NCBI GenBank assembly: GCA_965214695.1
Contig: OZ243967.1
Coordinates: 2,976,001 to 3,040,000 of the forward strand
Length of the DNA stretch: 64,000 bases
Source of the DNA: JAPOXR01 sp965214695
Lineage (GTDB): Bacteria > Pseudomonadota > Alphaproteobacteria > Rhodobacterales > Rhodobacteraceae
Direction of reading: 5' to 3'
Shown: piece after piece, positions 25,635-34,290 of the stretch
Position numbering within the stretch: the stretch's first letter is position 1
How the letters are laid out: each line of letters opens with the position of its first letter
Program-made: the position numbers and the translations under genes
Notes under the pieces: model-generated
Seen by the model: only the letters and a program-made list of their open reading frames with translations
Told to the model about the DNA's origin: nothing
The model's database searches: none

Positions 25635-26687
25635 TCATGCCACTCCGATCGCCAATCCGGTGTCGTTGTCGAAAAGGTGGCAGGCACTGACCGGAACCGA
25701 AATGCTCACCTCCTGGCCGATTTCTGCCCGGTAATCCTTCGAAGCCTTGACCGACACCAGGGCACCACCGGCGCGCATGGTCAGCATGGTGGCATCGCCA
25801 AGGAGTTCGATGGTGAAGATCGGCGCCTCGATCTCGCCCCCGGAATCGACCAGCATGGCATCCTCGGCCCGGAAGCCGGCGCAAATCGGACCATCCGGCG
25901 CCGACAGGCCGGCGATCCTGACATGGTCGGCGGAAAAGACGCCATCCGACATGGTCCCCTGCATCAGGTTCATCGCCGGCGAGCCGATGAAACCGGCAAC
26001 GAAGGTGTTTTTCGGATTGTCATAGATCTCTGCCGGAGTGCCGACCTGCTGCATCAGCCCATGGTTCATGACCACGACCCGATCGGCAAGGGTCATGGCC
26101 TCGATCTGGTCATGGGTCACGTAGATGGTCGTGACCTTGAGTTCATGGCTCAGATTCTTGATTTGCGCCCGGGTCGAGACCCGGAGCTTGGCATCGAGGT
26201 TGGATAGCGGTTCATCCATCAGGAACACGTTCGGCTCCCGTACAATGGCCCTCGCCAATGCGACTCTCTGGCGTTGTCCGCCCGACAGTTCGGCCGGTTT
26301 CCGATGCATGAAGTCGGTCAGCTCGACCATTGTCGCTGCCCGCATGACCCGCTTTTCATGCGTCGCCGGATCGACCTTTCGGACCCTGAGCGGGAAGCGG
26401 ATGTTCTCGTACACATTCATGTTCGGGTAGAGCCCGTAGGACTGGAACACCATCGCCACGTCCCGGTCCTTGGGATCAAGGTCGTTGACGAGCTTTCCGT
26501 CGATCCAGATTTCACCCTCGGTCACATCCTCAAGCCCGGCAATCATCCGCATGGTCGTGGTCTTGCCGCAACCGGACGGGCCGAGCAGAACCAGGAACTC
26601 CTGATCGGAGATGGTCAGGTTGAAATTGTCGACACCCGTAAAACTTCCCCAGCGCTTGGAAACGCTCTGCAACTGGATCTCAGCCAT
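25635..26687 (-). CDS. ABC transporter ATP-binding protein, sugar/polyol (MalK/UgpC-like) type
   Basis: 350 residues. The Walker A loop is GPSGCGKT at 36-43, the signature LSGGQ is at 134-138, and Walker B ends in Asp158-Glu159 (FLMDEPLSNLD), followed by the switch His in VTHDQ. A C-terminal TOBE/MalK-like regulatory domain runs from about residue 240. This subtype energises importers for sugars, polyols, glycerol-3-phosphate and similar compounds. No permease or binding-protein gene is adjacent on either side, so it must act with subunits elsewhere or serve several importers, as MsmK does. It is leftward, about 250 bases upstream of the SnoaL-like gene. Confidence 0.93.
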   Translation of the reverse strand: MAEIQLQSVSKRWGSFTGVDNFNLTISDQEFLVLLGPSGCGKTTTMRMIAGLEDVTEGEIWIDGKLVNDLDPKDRDVAMVFQSYGLYPNMNVYENIRFPLRVRKVDPATHEKRVMRAATMVELTDFMHRKPAELSGGQRQRVALARAIVREPNVFLMDEPLSNLDAKLRVSTRAQIKNLSHELKVTTIYVTHDQIEAMTLADRVVVMNHGLMQQVGTPAEIYDNPKNTFVAGFIGSPAMNLMQGTMSDGVFSADHVRIAGLSAPDGPICAGFRAEDAMLVDSGGEIEAPIFTIELLGDATMLTMRAGGALVSVKASKDYRAEIGQEVSISVPVSACHLFDNDTGLAIGVA

Positions 26688-26937
26688 CTGTTCCCACCCT
26701 GCGATCAGCCATGCATACGCTTGCAGACCGATGTCCGAGTCCTAGCATGCGCTTCGATTATCTCGCAACTGGAATTCGGCTGGAACCGATGACCGGCCTC
26801 GCCGGCAGCGGAATTCGCAGGCAACGCCGCTCAAGCCGTCATGGCGATGGCCGCAAACGGACATGAAATCAACCGGCTCCTACCGCAGGACCCAACGCTG
26901 GCCGCGTGGGCGAGGTGGCGGCCTGTTCGGCCGGGGG

Positions 26938-28530
26938 TTATTGCCGACCCTGCCGCATATCCTTGCGGTCGAGCCGGATTGGCAGCTTGCTCCTGATCGC
27001 CGCATCGGTTTCCGGCAGGATCGGGTTGGGAAAATGGGTGGCCAGGATGTCCCTGACCCTGGCCTCCGCCCGGTCAAGGGCAACCTCGCGGCCAACCTCG
27101 TTCCATTCCTTCGGGCTCAGGCGATCGCAGACCTCCGGATAGATGTATTCGGTCTGCATCAGCTTCAGGGTCTGGTCCGCCCCCAGGTAGTGGTTGGGAC
27201 CGTTCATGGTCACATCGGCGATGACATCGACCGACAGCGATTGCTCATCCACCTCGATGCCGCGGACGGTACGCATGGCGGAGCCGATCGAGTCATTGTC
27301 CAGGACCAGCGATTCGTAGCAGGCACCGAGTAGCGACGCGTGCATACCGGCCGATTCATAGATCATGTTGGCACCGGAATTGCCGATCAGCGTCTGGTTG
27401 CAGGCCTTTTCGAAGCCCGACTGGATGTCCGGCATCTTGGAGTCGGTCATGGCGCCGGCAACGCTCACCGGCAACCCGTAGGAATTGGCCAGCTGCGCCG
27501 ATGCACACATGAGGATCGCCTGCTCGCCGCTGCCACCGGACATGGCGCCGGTTCGCAGGTCGGAGACGAATGGCCACATGCCGAGGATTGCCGGTGCGCC
27601 CGGCCTGATGGCGTTGACATAGACCAGCGCCGCCAGGCATTCGGCCATTTCCTGGACAACGGTTCCGGCCAGCGCCGCCGGTCCGGTGGCGCCGGCCTGG
27701 CCGGCCGACAGGAGATTGACAATCATCCCGCCCTTGACCGCGATCTCGAGGCAGTTGCACGCATCCTCGGCGAAGGTGAGCGGTGGTACCACGAAGCATG
27801 AATTTGTCGACACGAACGGGCGTTCGCGCCAGGCAGCTTCGCCGCCGGCAATCTCGTGCAGCATGTCCAGCGTGGCATGCACGCTTTCCGGAACCGAGAA
27901 CGAGCCGCCGACATGCTTGGTCGTGCCCTGGATGATCGCATAGTGGGTGTTGACATCGAGCTCGAACATGCTCGGCAGGTCGCGCGCCACCACCGTGCGG
28001 TAGTAGAAGTGGATGTGGTCGCAGCAATCGACAACCCGCGCCATGTCATAGATGTCGCGGAGCACCGAGTCGCGATACTCCCCGGTGCGGGCATCGACGA
28101 TATGCACGGCCGCCCCGCCGGTTCCGAAATGGACCCTGGTTCCCTCCAGCACCAGGTCCTGGTCCGGGTTCCGGGCATAGAGGGTCACCTTGCGGCACGC
28201 CTTCTGCTTTGCATCTTCAACGACATGGGCAGGAAAGCGCAGGCGGCCATCATCGCCCAGGATGGCGCCGACGCCGGTGCAATACTCGATCACCGACGGT
28301 GTCGGATTGGAGAGGCCGATACTTGCCAGCACCTCCATCACCGCCTCGTCAAGCTGGCCAATCTGGCGATCGGACAGAACACTGAACTTGCCGGCCGACA
28401 GCCCCGGGCGAACGGGTTTCAGTTCATCGGCCAAGGCGCTGGTCCTTTCGGCAATCCGCGCCTGCCTGCCGGCCCCTCGCCTGCGTCCCGATGCCGCCGG
28501 CTTCGCCCCGTCAGTCGTCATGTCTGTCAT
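26938..28530 (-). CDS. MttB-superfamily (trimethylamine methyltransferase-like) protein without pyrrolysine
   Basis: About 530 residues of the MttB superfamily, which transfer a methyl group from a quaternary or tertiary amine to a corrinoid protein. Recognisable segments are LSDRQIGQLDEAVMEVLASIG, GTGGAAVHIVDARTGEYR, NSCFVVPPLTFAEDACNCLE and LLSAGQAGATGPAALAGT. True trimethylamine MttB reads an in-frame UAG as pyrrolysine. This frame has no internal stop, so it belongs to the non-Pyl group that includes betaine, carnitine and gamma-butyrobetaine demethylases. No corrinoid protein gene is adjacent. The first 25 or so residues are low-complexity. A nearby CaiD operon makes a carnitine-like substrate plausible. 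Family call strong, substrate inferred. Confidence 0.87.
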   Translation of the reverse strand: MTDMTTDGAKPAASGRRRGAGRQARIAERTSALADELKPVRPGLSAGKFSVLSDRQIGQLDEAVMEVLASIGLSNPTPSVIEYCTGVGAILGDDGRLRFPAHVVEDAKQKACRKVTLYARNPDQDLVLEGTRVHFGTGGAAVHIVDARTGEYRDSVLRDIYDMARVVDCCDHIHFYYRTVVARDLPSMFELDVNTHYAIIQGTTKHVGGSFSVPESVHATLDMLHEIAGGEAAWRERPFVSTNSCFVVPPLTFAEDACNCLEIAVKGGMIVNLLSAGQAGATGPAALAGTVVQEMAECLAALVYVNAIRPGAPAILGMWPFVSDLRTGAMSGGSGEQAILMCASAQLANSYGLPVSVAGAMTDSKMPDIQSGFEKACNQTLIGNSGANMIYESAGMHASLLGACYESLVLDNDSIGSAMRTVRGIEVDEQSLSVDVIADVTMNGPNHYLGADQTLKLMQTEYIYPEVCDRLSPKEWNEVGREVALDRAEARVRDILATHFPNPILPETDAAIRSKLPIRLDRKDMRQGRQ

Positions 28531-28624
28531 GGGTCGTGAATCTCCCTGTTCGGATTGCCCCGGCCGGGCCGCCGCTATCTGCCATGACAGCGTCACCCAT
28601 GTCCCAGACAGGTGCCACTACCGG

Positions 28625-29779
28625 TCATGACAGCGACACCCATTCTCCGGACCGGCCGGAACTCCTGATGCAGGCATCGATGAACTGCATGCCCTCGAGC
28701 CCGTCATCAATTCCCGGGCAGGACAGCTCGGGGTCGGGCTGTCGACCCACCTGCCAGGCCCTGATCGCCGCCGCCGCCTCGCGATACAGCGTCGAAAACG
28801 CCTCGACATATCCCTCCGGATGCCCGGCCGCCACCCGCGACACCTCCAGGGAGGCATTGGTGGCACATTCGCCGGCCCTCGAGAGAATCTGCTGCGGTTT
28901 TCCGATCGAGGCATGCCACAAATAGTTGGGATTGGACTGGACCCATTCGAGGCTGCCGGTCTCGCCGTAGATCCGGAACCGCAACCCGTTTTCATGTCCG
29001 ACCGCCACCTGGGAGGCCCACAGCAATCCGAGCGCGCCCTGTTCGTAGCGGAGCTTGACCTGGACGTCGTCATCAACCCGCCTTCCGGCAATGAAGCTGG
29101 TCAGCTGGGCGGAAATCGCCTCGACTCCAAGCCCCGACACGAACCGCGCCATATGGTAGGCATGGGTGCCGATATCGGCCACGCAGCCGCCTGGTCCGGA
29201 CTGGAGCGGGTCGGTACGCCAGGATGCCTTCTTCTCGCCGGTATCCTCCAGCCGGGTGGCCAGCCATCCCTGCGGATACTCGACATGCACCAGGCGAAGG
29301 GCGCCGATCGTGCCATCGGTGATGAGCCGCCGGGCCTCCCTGACCATCGGGTAGCCGGTATAGCAGTGAGTCAGTACGAACACCCTGCGTGACTCGGTCA
29401 CGATCCGGTGCAGCTCCATCGCCTCCTCGAGGGTGGTGCAAAGAGGCTTGTCGCAGATCACGTGGATGCCGGCATCGATGAAAGCCTTGACCGGTCCGGC
29501 ATGCAGATTGTTGGGGGTGACGATGACGACGGCCTCGATTCCGTCCTCGCGGCGTGACTCGCGTATCGCCATGTCATTGAAATTGGCATAGCTCCTGTCG
29601 GCGGCAATACCCAACTCGGCCGCCGAGGCATGCGCCCGGTCGGGAGTGGAGGACAGGGCTCCGGCCACCAGTTCGAATTCGCCGTCAAGACTCGCCGCCA
29701 TTCGGTGAACATGTCCGATGAATCCGCCCCGGCCACCGCCGACCATTCCGTATCTCAAGGGTGGCTTGTAGCCGGTCAT
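28625..29779 (-). CDS. Gfo/Idh/MocA-family oxidoreductase
   Basis: 384 residues with an N-terminal Rossmann domain (GMVGGGRGGFIGHVHRMA near 10-27) and the catalytic-lysine motif CDKPLCTTLEEA (family consensus EKP). The C-terminal alpha/beta domain follows with GGCVADIGTHAYHMARFVSG, which carries the usual D-x-G-x-H motif. Substrates in the family are sugars, inositols and similar polyols, oxidised or reduced with NAD(P). The start ATG at 29779 has GGGAGA seven bases upstream. The gene is leftward, 95 bases before the MttB-like gene, and shares a 400-base divergent promoter region with the acyl-CoA dehydrogenase operon. Confidence 0.9.
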   Translation of the reverse strand: MTGYKPPLRYGMVGGGRGGFIGHVHRMAASLDGEFELVAGALSSTPDRAHASAAELGIAADRSYANFNDMAIRESRREDGIEAVVIVTPNNLHAGPVKAFIDAGIHVICDKPLCTTLEEAMELHRIVTESRRVFVLTHCYTGYPMVREARRLITDGTIGALRLVHVEYPQGWLATRLEDTGEKKASWRTDPLQSGPGGCVADIGTHAYHMARFVSGLGVEAISAQLTSFIAGRRVDDDVQVKLRYEQGALGLLWASQVAVGHENGLRFRIYGETGSLEWVQSNPNYLWHASIGKPQQILSRAGECATNASLEVSRVAAGHPEGYVEAFSTLYREAAAAIRAWQVGRQPDPELSCPGIDDGLEGMQFIDACIRSSGRSGEWVSLS

Positions 29780-30181
29780 CTGATTCTCCCTCGTCCCGCG
29801 CCTCGACATGCCAGCATGAAAGAACAGCTTGTGCCGGCCAATTGCAACTGAATTCAGGGAGGTGGATCCGGATGCTGGGGAAGGATTCTGTGCAGACATG
29901 TGTCCATGATGACCCGGATGCGATGGAAGGATGCCCGGCCGCCACCGCCATCCATCGGGAAGGGCGACAGCAAACATGGCCCGGCTTGCCCACCGGGCAG
30001 TCGGGCGGTCGCACCGGTTGGTGTCCCCGCCTGCGGCCAGCGACCCCGGTGCCGCGGTCCGGCCAGCCTTCCTGCCGGGGTGATCCCGGGTCTTCCCCTG
30101 GCGGCAGGGGCGCCGTCAGTCCGGTCTTGACAAACGGTTTGGACGGGTGCCTTTCTTGCCGCAACGACCGGGGACCTGGCC
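29780..30181. other. Divergent regulatory region
   Basis: About 400 bases between the leftward Gfo/Idh gene and the rightward acyl-CoA dehydrogenase gene. It must hold promoters for both directions. No gene and no convincing consensus promoter or operator palindrome was recognised. Confidence 0.5.
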
Positions 30182-31342
30182 ATGGATTTCGGACTGACTG
30201 AAGAGCAGGAATTGATCGTGTCGACCGTCCGCAGCTTCGTCGAGAGGGAGATGCATCCCTTCGAGGAGGAGGTCGAGCGAAGCGGCCGGGTGCGGCGGGA
30301 GTTGGGTGACGATATCGCCAGGAAATGCCGGCAGATCGGCTTTTTTGCCAGCAATCTGCCGGAGGAGGTTGGCGGCGGCGGCCTGTCGCACCTCGAATTT
30401 ACCCTGGTCGAGCGTGAGCTTGGCCGGGCCTCGCAGGGATTGGCCGTCTTCTTCGGTCGGCCGTCGGGCATCCTGATGGCCTGCCGCGACGAACAGCGCG
30501 ACCGGTACCTGCTGCCGGCTGCGAGGGGCGAGAGGATCGATGCGCTGGCAATGACGGAACCGGGAGCCGGCTCCGACGTCCGCTCCATGCAGTGCTCGGC
30601 CCGGCAGGACGGCGATGACTGGATCATCGATGGGACCAAGCATTTCATCTCGCATGCCGATATTGCCGATTTCGTGATCCTGTTTGCCGCCACTGGCGAG
30701 GAGCAGACCCGGCGCGGGCCGAAAAAGCGGATCACCTGTTTCCTGGTCGACCGCGGCACGCCCGGCTTCGAGATCGCCGATGGCTACGAATCGGTCTCCC
30801 ACCGCGGCTACCGGAATTGCATCCTGCGCTTCGACAATTGCCGGATCTCGTCACGGCAGGTGCTCGGCGAGGTGCACCAGGGATTTCGACTGGCGGAAGA
30901 GTGGCTGTATGCAACCAGGATAACGGTGGCGGCAACCTGCGTCGGACGGGCAAGGCGAGCCTTCGAACTTACCCTCCCATATGCGGTTGAGCGCCGGCAG
31001 TTCGGCAGTTCGATCGGCAGATTCCAGGGGGTGAGTTTCCAGCTTGCCGACATGATTACCGAGATCGACGCCGCCGACTGGCTGACGCTGGCAGCGGCCT
31101 GGCGGCTGGACCGGGAGTTGCCGTCCGACCGGGAAATCGCCAGCGCCAAGCTCTATGCCAGCGAGATGCTGGCCAGGGTCACCGATGCCTGCATCCAGAT
31201 CCATGGCGGCATGGGATTGATGAACGACCTGCCTTTCGCGAGGTTCTGGCGTGATGCCAGGGTGGAGCGGATCTGGGATGGCACCTCGGAGATCCAGCGG
31301 CACATCATCAGCAGGAACCTGCTCAGACCCCTGGGCGGATAG
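30182..31342 (+). CDS. Acyl-CoA dehydrogenase family protein
   Basis: 386 residues with all three ACAD domains. LAMTEPGAGSDVRSM at 122-136 is the flavin-binding signature, and RRQFGSSIGRFQGVSFQLADM and QIHGGMGLMNDLPFARFWRD are the C-terminal signatures. The catalytic base position, normally Glu in (Y/W)EGT, is Asp366 here (RIWDGTSEIQR). Such an Asp also occurs in some other ACAD branches, so the enzyme may still be active. It is first in a three-gene operon with an acyl-CoA synthetase and caiD. A role like CaiA (crotonobetainyl-CoA reduction or butyrobetainyl-CoA oxidation) is likely but not proven. Confidence 0.88.
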   Translation: MDFGLTEEQELIVSTVRSFVEREMHPFEEEVERSGRVRRELGDDIARKCRQIGFFASNLPEEVGGGGLSHLEFTLVERELGRASQGLAVFFGRPSGILMACRDEQRDRYLLPAARGERIDALAMTEPGAGSDVRSMQCSARQDGDDWIIDGTKHFISHADIADFVILFAATGEEQTRRGPKKRITCFLVDRGTPGFEIADGYESVSHRGYRNCILRFDNCRISSRQVLGEVHQGFRLAEEWLYATRITVAATCVGRARRAFELTLPYAVERRQFGSSIGRFQGVSFQLADMITEIDAADWLTLAAAWRLDRELPSDREIASAKLYASEMLARVTDACIQIHGGMGLMNDLPFARFWRDARVERIWDGTSEIQRHIISRNLLRPLGG

Positions 31343-31347
31343 GCGTC

Positions 31348-33399
31348 ATGGCGCGACTCCACCGCCTGCTTCGGCCGCGCAGCATCGCCGTGTTTGGCGG
31401 CAATTGGGCAACAAGCGTCGTTGAACAACTTCTGAGGATCGGTTTCACCGGCGACATCTGGCCGGTTCATCCCGGCAGGGCGGAGATTTGCGGGATCGAG
31501 TGCCTGGACGAGGCCGGGGAGTTGCCGACACCGCCCGATGCCAGCTTCATTGCCGTCAACCGGGACCGGAGCGTTGGCCTGCTGCGGAAGCTTTCGGAAA
31601 TGGGCGCCGGCGGCGCGGTGTGCTTTGCCTCGGGATTTGCCGAATCAATGCATGAGGACGCCAGGGGCGTCCAGCTGCAGGCCGATCTCGTTGATGCAGC
31701 CGGCCAAATGCCGTTTCTCGGCCCGAACTGCTACGGGTTCATCAACTACCTGGACGGTGCGCTGCTGTGGCCGGACCAGCATGGCGGCGTGGCATGCACC
31801 TCCGGGGTCGGCATCGTCACCCAGAGTTCGAACATCGCCATCAACCTTACCATGCAACGGCGCTCACTGCCAATCGCGGCGGTGGTGACCGTCGGCAACC
31901 AGGCCTCGGTCTCGCAGGCCGAGGTCGCCTGTTTCCTGATCGAGGATCCCGGGATCACGGCGATCGGACTGCATGTCGAGGGGTTCGGCCAGCTTGACCG
32001 CCTCGTCGAACTGGCCAGGCGCTCGCGCCAGCTCGGCAAGCCGGTCATTGCCATCAAGGCAGGAAGAAGCAGCAAATCGCGAGCCGCGACCGTGTCCCAT
32101 ACCGGTTCCATCGCCGGCAGCAATCTCGGCGCAACCACCCTGCTCAGGCGTCTCGGGATCGGCGAGGCCGAGAGCCTTCCCGAATTCGTGGAGACGCTCA
32201 AGCTCCTGCATTGCGGCGGGCCGCTCTCCGGCAGGCGTATCGGCTCGCTTTCCTGCTCGGGTGGCGAGGCCTGCCTGGTGGCCGATTCATGCACGGGCAG
32301 GAACCTGGTGCTTGATGATCTCGAGGCAGACCAGGAGGAAGCCCTGCGGCGAGAGCTCGGCGACATGGTTCATCTCGACAACCCGCTGGACTACCACACC
32401 TATCACTGGGGTGATGAGGAGACCCTCCATGACGTGTTCCGGGCCATGCTGCTGGGCAGGTATGATCTGGCATTCCTGGTAATGGATTTTCCGCGTCCGG
32501 ATCGCTGTTCCGATCATGCCTGGGAGCCGGCCGTCGCTGCCATCGAGCGGGCGGCAGCCGGTTCCGGCAGCCGGGTGGCAATCGTGTCGAGCATGCCCGA
32601 GGGATTGACGGAAACCTGGTCGCAACGGTTGCTCGAGGCGGGTATCACGCCTCTCCAGGGTATCGACGATGCGATTCGGTCGGCGGAGATTGCCGCCGAT
32701 ATCGGGGACGCCTGGCGGCGGCCGTTCTGCCCGCCGGCCCCGGCCTTGCCGTTGCAGCCCGGTGACGTGATCACGCTCGATGAGGCGGGCGCCAAGCGGT
32801 TGCTGGCCAGGGAGGGTGTCAACATCCCGGCCGGCGCGGTCGTGCATGACGCGGCGGGCGCAGCCGTTGCGGCCGAAGAGATCGGCTATCCGGTCGTTCT
32901 CAAGCGGACCGGCGTGACCCACAAGACCGGTGCCAATGCCGTTGCGCTCGGGCTGACGACACCGGCAGAATTGCTGTCGGCACTGGACGGCATGGAAGCG
33001 GGAGGCAGCTTCCTGGTCGAGAGGCAAGTCGAACATGTCCTGGCAGAATTGATCATTGGCGTGGTGCGAGACCCGGAATGCGGATTGCTGTTGCTGATGG
33101 GAAGCGGCGGCGTGTTTGCCGAGCTGACCGGTGATGCCCGGCATTGCCTGCTGCCGGTGACGACGGAGGAGATTCGTGACGCCCTGGCGCAGTTGAGGAT
33201 CTGGCCGGTACTCCAGGGATACCGAGGCTCGCCGCCGGCCGATGTCGGGGCGCTGGTCGATGCCGTCGCCGCCGTGGCCAGGTTAGCCGAACGACATGCC
33301 GGCGAGGTGACTGAAATCGAGATCAACCCGTTCCTGGCGCTGCGGAAGGGTGGAATTGCCGCCGATGCGCTGGTCCGGAGAATATCGGAAGGAGACTGA
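31348..33399 (+). CDS. ADP-forming acyl-CoA synthetase (acetate-CoA ligase family, fused alpha-beta)
   Basis: 683 residues. The N-terminal CoA-binding Rossmann part (SIAVFGGN, VHPGRAEICG) leads to the phosphohistidine segment with His251 (VSHTGSIAG), as in the alpha subunit of ADP-forming acetyl-CoA synthetase. After a linker near residue 470, an ATP-grasp beta domain follows (LLAREGVNIPAG, GYPVVLKRTGVTHKTGANAVAL, EIEINPFLAL). It makes an acyl-CoA with ATP, giving ADP, or runs in reverse. It is six bases downstream of the acyl-CoA dehydrogenase stop and three bases before caiD. It probably activates the compound that the flanking enzymes then process, in place of CaiC ligase or CaiB CoA-transferase. 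Confidence 0.9.
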   Translation: MARLHRLLRPRSIAVFGGNWATSVVEQLLRIGFTGDIWPVHPGRAEICGIECLDEAGELPTPPDASFIAVNRDRSVGLLRKLSEMGAGGAVCFASGFAESMHEDARGVQLQADLVDAAGQMPFLGPNCYGFINYLDGALLWPDQHGGVACTSGVGIVTQSSNIAINLTMQRRSLPIAAVVTVGNQASVSQAEVACFLIEDPGITAIGLHVEGFGQLDRLVELARRSRQLGKPVIAIKAGRSSKSRAATVSHTGSIAGSNLGATTLLRRLGIGEAESLPEFVETLKLLHCGGPLSGRRIGSLSCSGGEACLVADSCTGRNLVLDDLEADQEEALRRELGDMVHLDNPLDYHTYHWGDEETLHDVFRAMLLGRYDLAFLVMDFPRPDRCSDHAWEPAVAAIERAAAGSGSRVAIVSSMPEGLTETWSQRLLEAGITPLQGIDDAIRSAEIAADIGDAWRRPFCPPAPALPLQPGDVITLDEAGAKRLLAREGVNIPAGAVVHDAAGAAVAAEEIGYPVVLKRTGVTHKTGANAVALGLTTPAELLSALDGMEAGGSFLVERQVEHVLAELIIGVVRDPECGLLLLMGSGGVFAELTGDARHCLLPVTTEEIRDALAQLRIWPVLQGYRGSPPADVGALVDAVAAVARLAERHAGEVTEIEINPFLALRKGGIAADALVRRISEGD

Positions 33400-33402
33400 G
33401 TC

Positions 33403-34185
33403 ATGGGAGAAGCTGTCAGGATCAGGGCCGAGGGGGCCATACTCGAGGTGACGCTCGACCGGCCGAAGGCCAACGCCATCGATCTGGCGACCAGCCGCCT
33501 GATGGGCGAGGTATTCCGCAGGTTCCGCGACGATCCAGACATGCGGGTCGCCATCCTGCGGGCAGAGGGCAGCAGGTTCTTCTGTGCCGGCTGGGATTTG
33601 AAGGCGGCAGCCGATGGCGATGCGGTGGACGGGAATTACGGGATTGGCGGTTTTGGCGGGCTGCAGGAGCTCGGCAACATGAACAAGCCGGTGATCTGTG
33701 CGGTCAACGGGATCTGTTGCGGCGGCGGGTTCGAGCTGGCGCTATCATGCGACCTCATCCTGGCCAGCGAAAACGCAACCTTCGCCTTGCCGGAAATCAG
33801 GTCGGGCACGGTTGCCGATGCCGCGTCGATCTGCCTGCCCAAGCGCATTCCCTATCACGTCGCCATGGATCTCCTCTTGACCGGCAGGTGGTTTGATGCC
33901 GGCGAGGCGTTCGGGATGGGGCTGTTGCGGGAGGTGGTGGCGCCTGGAGAATTGGCCGACAAGGCCTGGGAACTGGCCAGGATGCTGGCCTCGGGGCCGC
34001 CGCTCGTCCATGCGGCGATCAAGGAGATCGTCCGGGAAGCGGAGGCGATGAAATTCCAGGACGCGCTAAGCAGGATTACCAAGCGCCAGCTGGCGACGGT
34101 CGACCGGTTGTATTCGAGCGACGACCAGCTGGAGGGCGCCAGGGCATTTGCCGAAAAGAGGGACCCTGTCTGGACCGGCAGGTAA
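33403..34185 (+). CDS. caiD: Crotonobetainyl-CoA hydratase / carnitinyl-CoA dehydratase
   Basis: 260 residues of the crotonase superfamily, strikingly like Escherichia coli CaiD over the whole length: ILEVTLDRPKANAID at the N terminus, FFCAGWDLKAAADG, GGGFELALSCDLI, and the same C-terminal FAEKRDPVW-x-GR. The two catalytic glutamates fall at Glu111 and Glu131, the same numbers as in CaiD. It would interconvert L-carnitinyl-CoA and crotonobetainyl-CoA. It closes the operon with the acyl-CoA synthetase and dehydrogenase. No caiB or caiT is present. The match is good enough to use the gene name, with a related betaine-like CoA thioester as the alternative substrate. Confidence 0.85.
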   Translation: MGEAVRIRAEGAILEVTLDRPKANAIDLATSRLMGEVFRRFRDDPDMRVAILRAEGSRFFCAGWDLKAAADGDAVDGNYGIGGFGGLQELGNMNKPVICAVNGICCGGGFELALSCDLILASENATFALPEIRSGTVADAASICLPKRIPYHVAMDLLLTGRWFDAGEAFGMGLLREVVAPGELADKAWELARMLASGPPLVHAAIKEIVREAEAMKFQDALSRITKRQLATVDRLYSSDDQLEGARAFAEKRDPVWTGR

Positions 34186-34225
34186 CGCCGCGTCCACGGC
34201 CAGTGCAGCGCCATGCGAGCAGGAG

Positions 34226-34258
34226 GGCGCCGCCGCAAGCCGACAACGGTGCGGCGCC
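34226..34258. terminator. Hairpin between converging caiD and trpB
   Basis: GGCGCCGC (34226-34233) pairs perfectly with GCGGCGCC (34251-34258) around a 17-base loop. It lies between two gene ends that face each other and could stop transcription from both sides. There is no T-run, so it is a candidate only. Confidence 0.35.
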
Positions 34259-34290
34259 ACCACTGGCTGGACGGCGGGTGAGTTTGCGGC

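Noticed and set aside
26938..28530. Possible pyrrolysine-containing trimethylamine methyltransferase
   Set aside because: The frame runs through the family region without any in-frame UAG, and no pyl genes are in the window.
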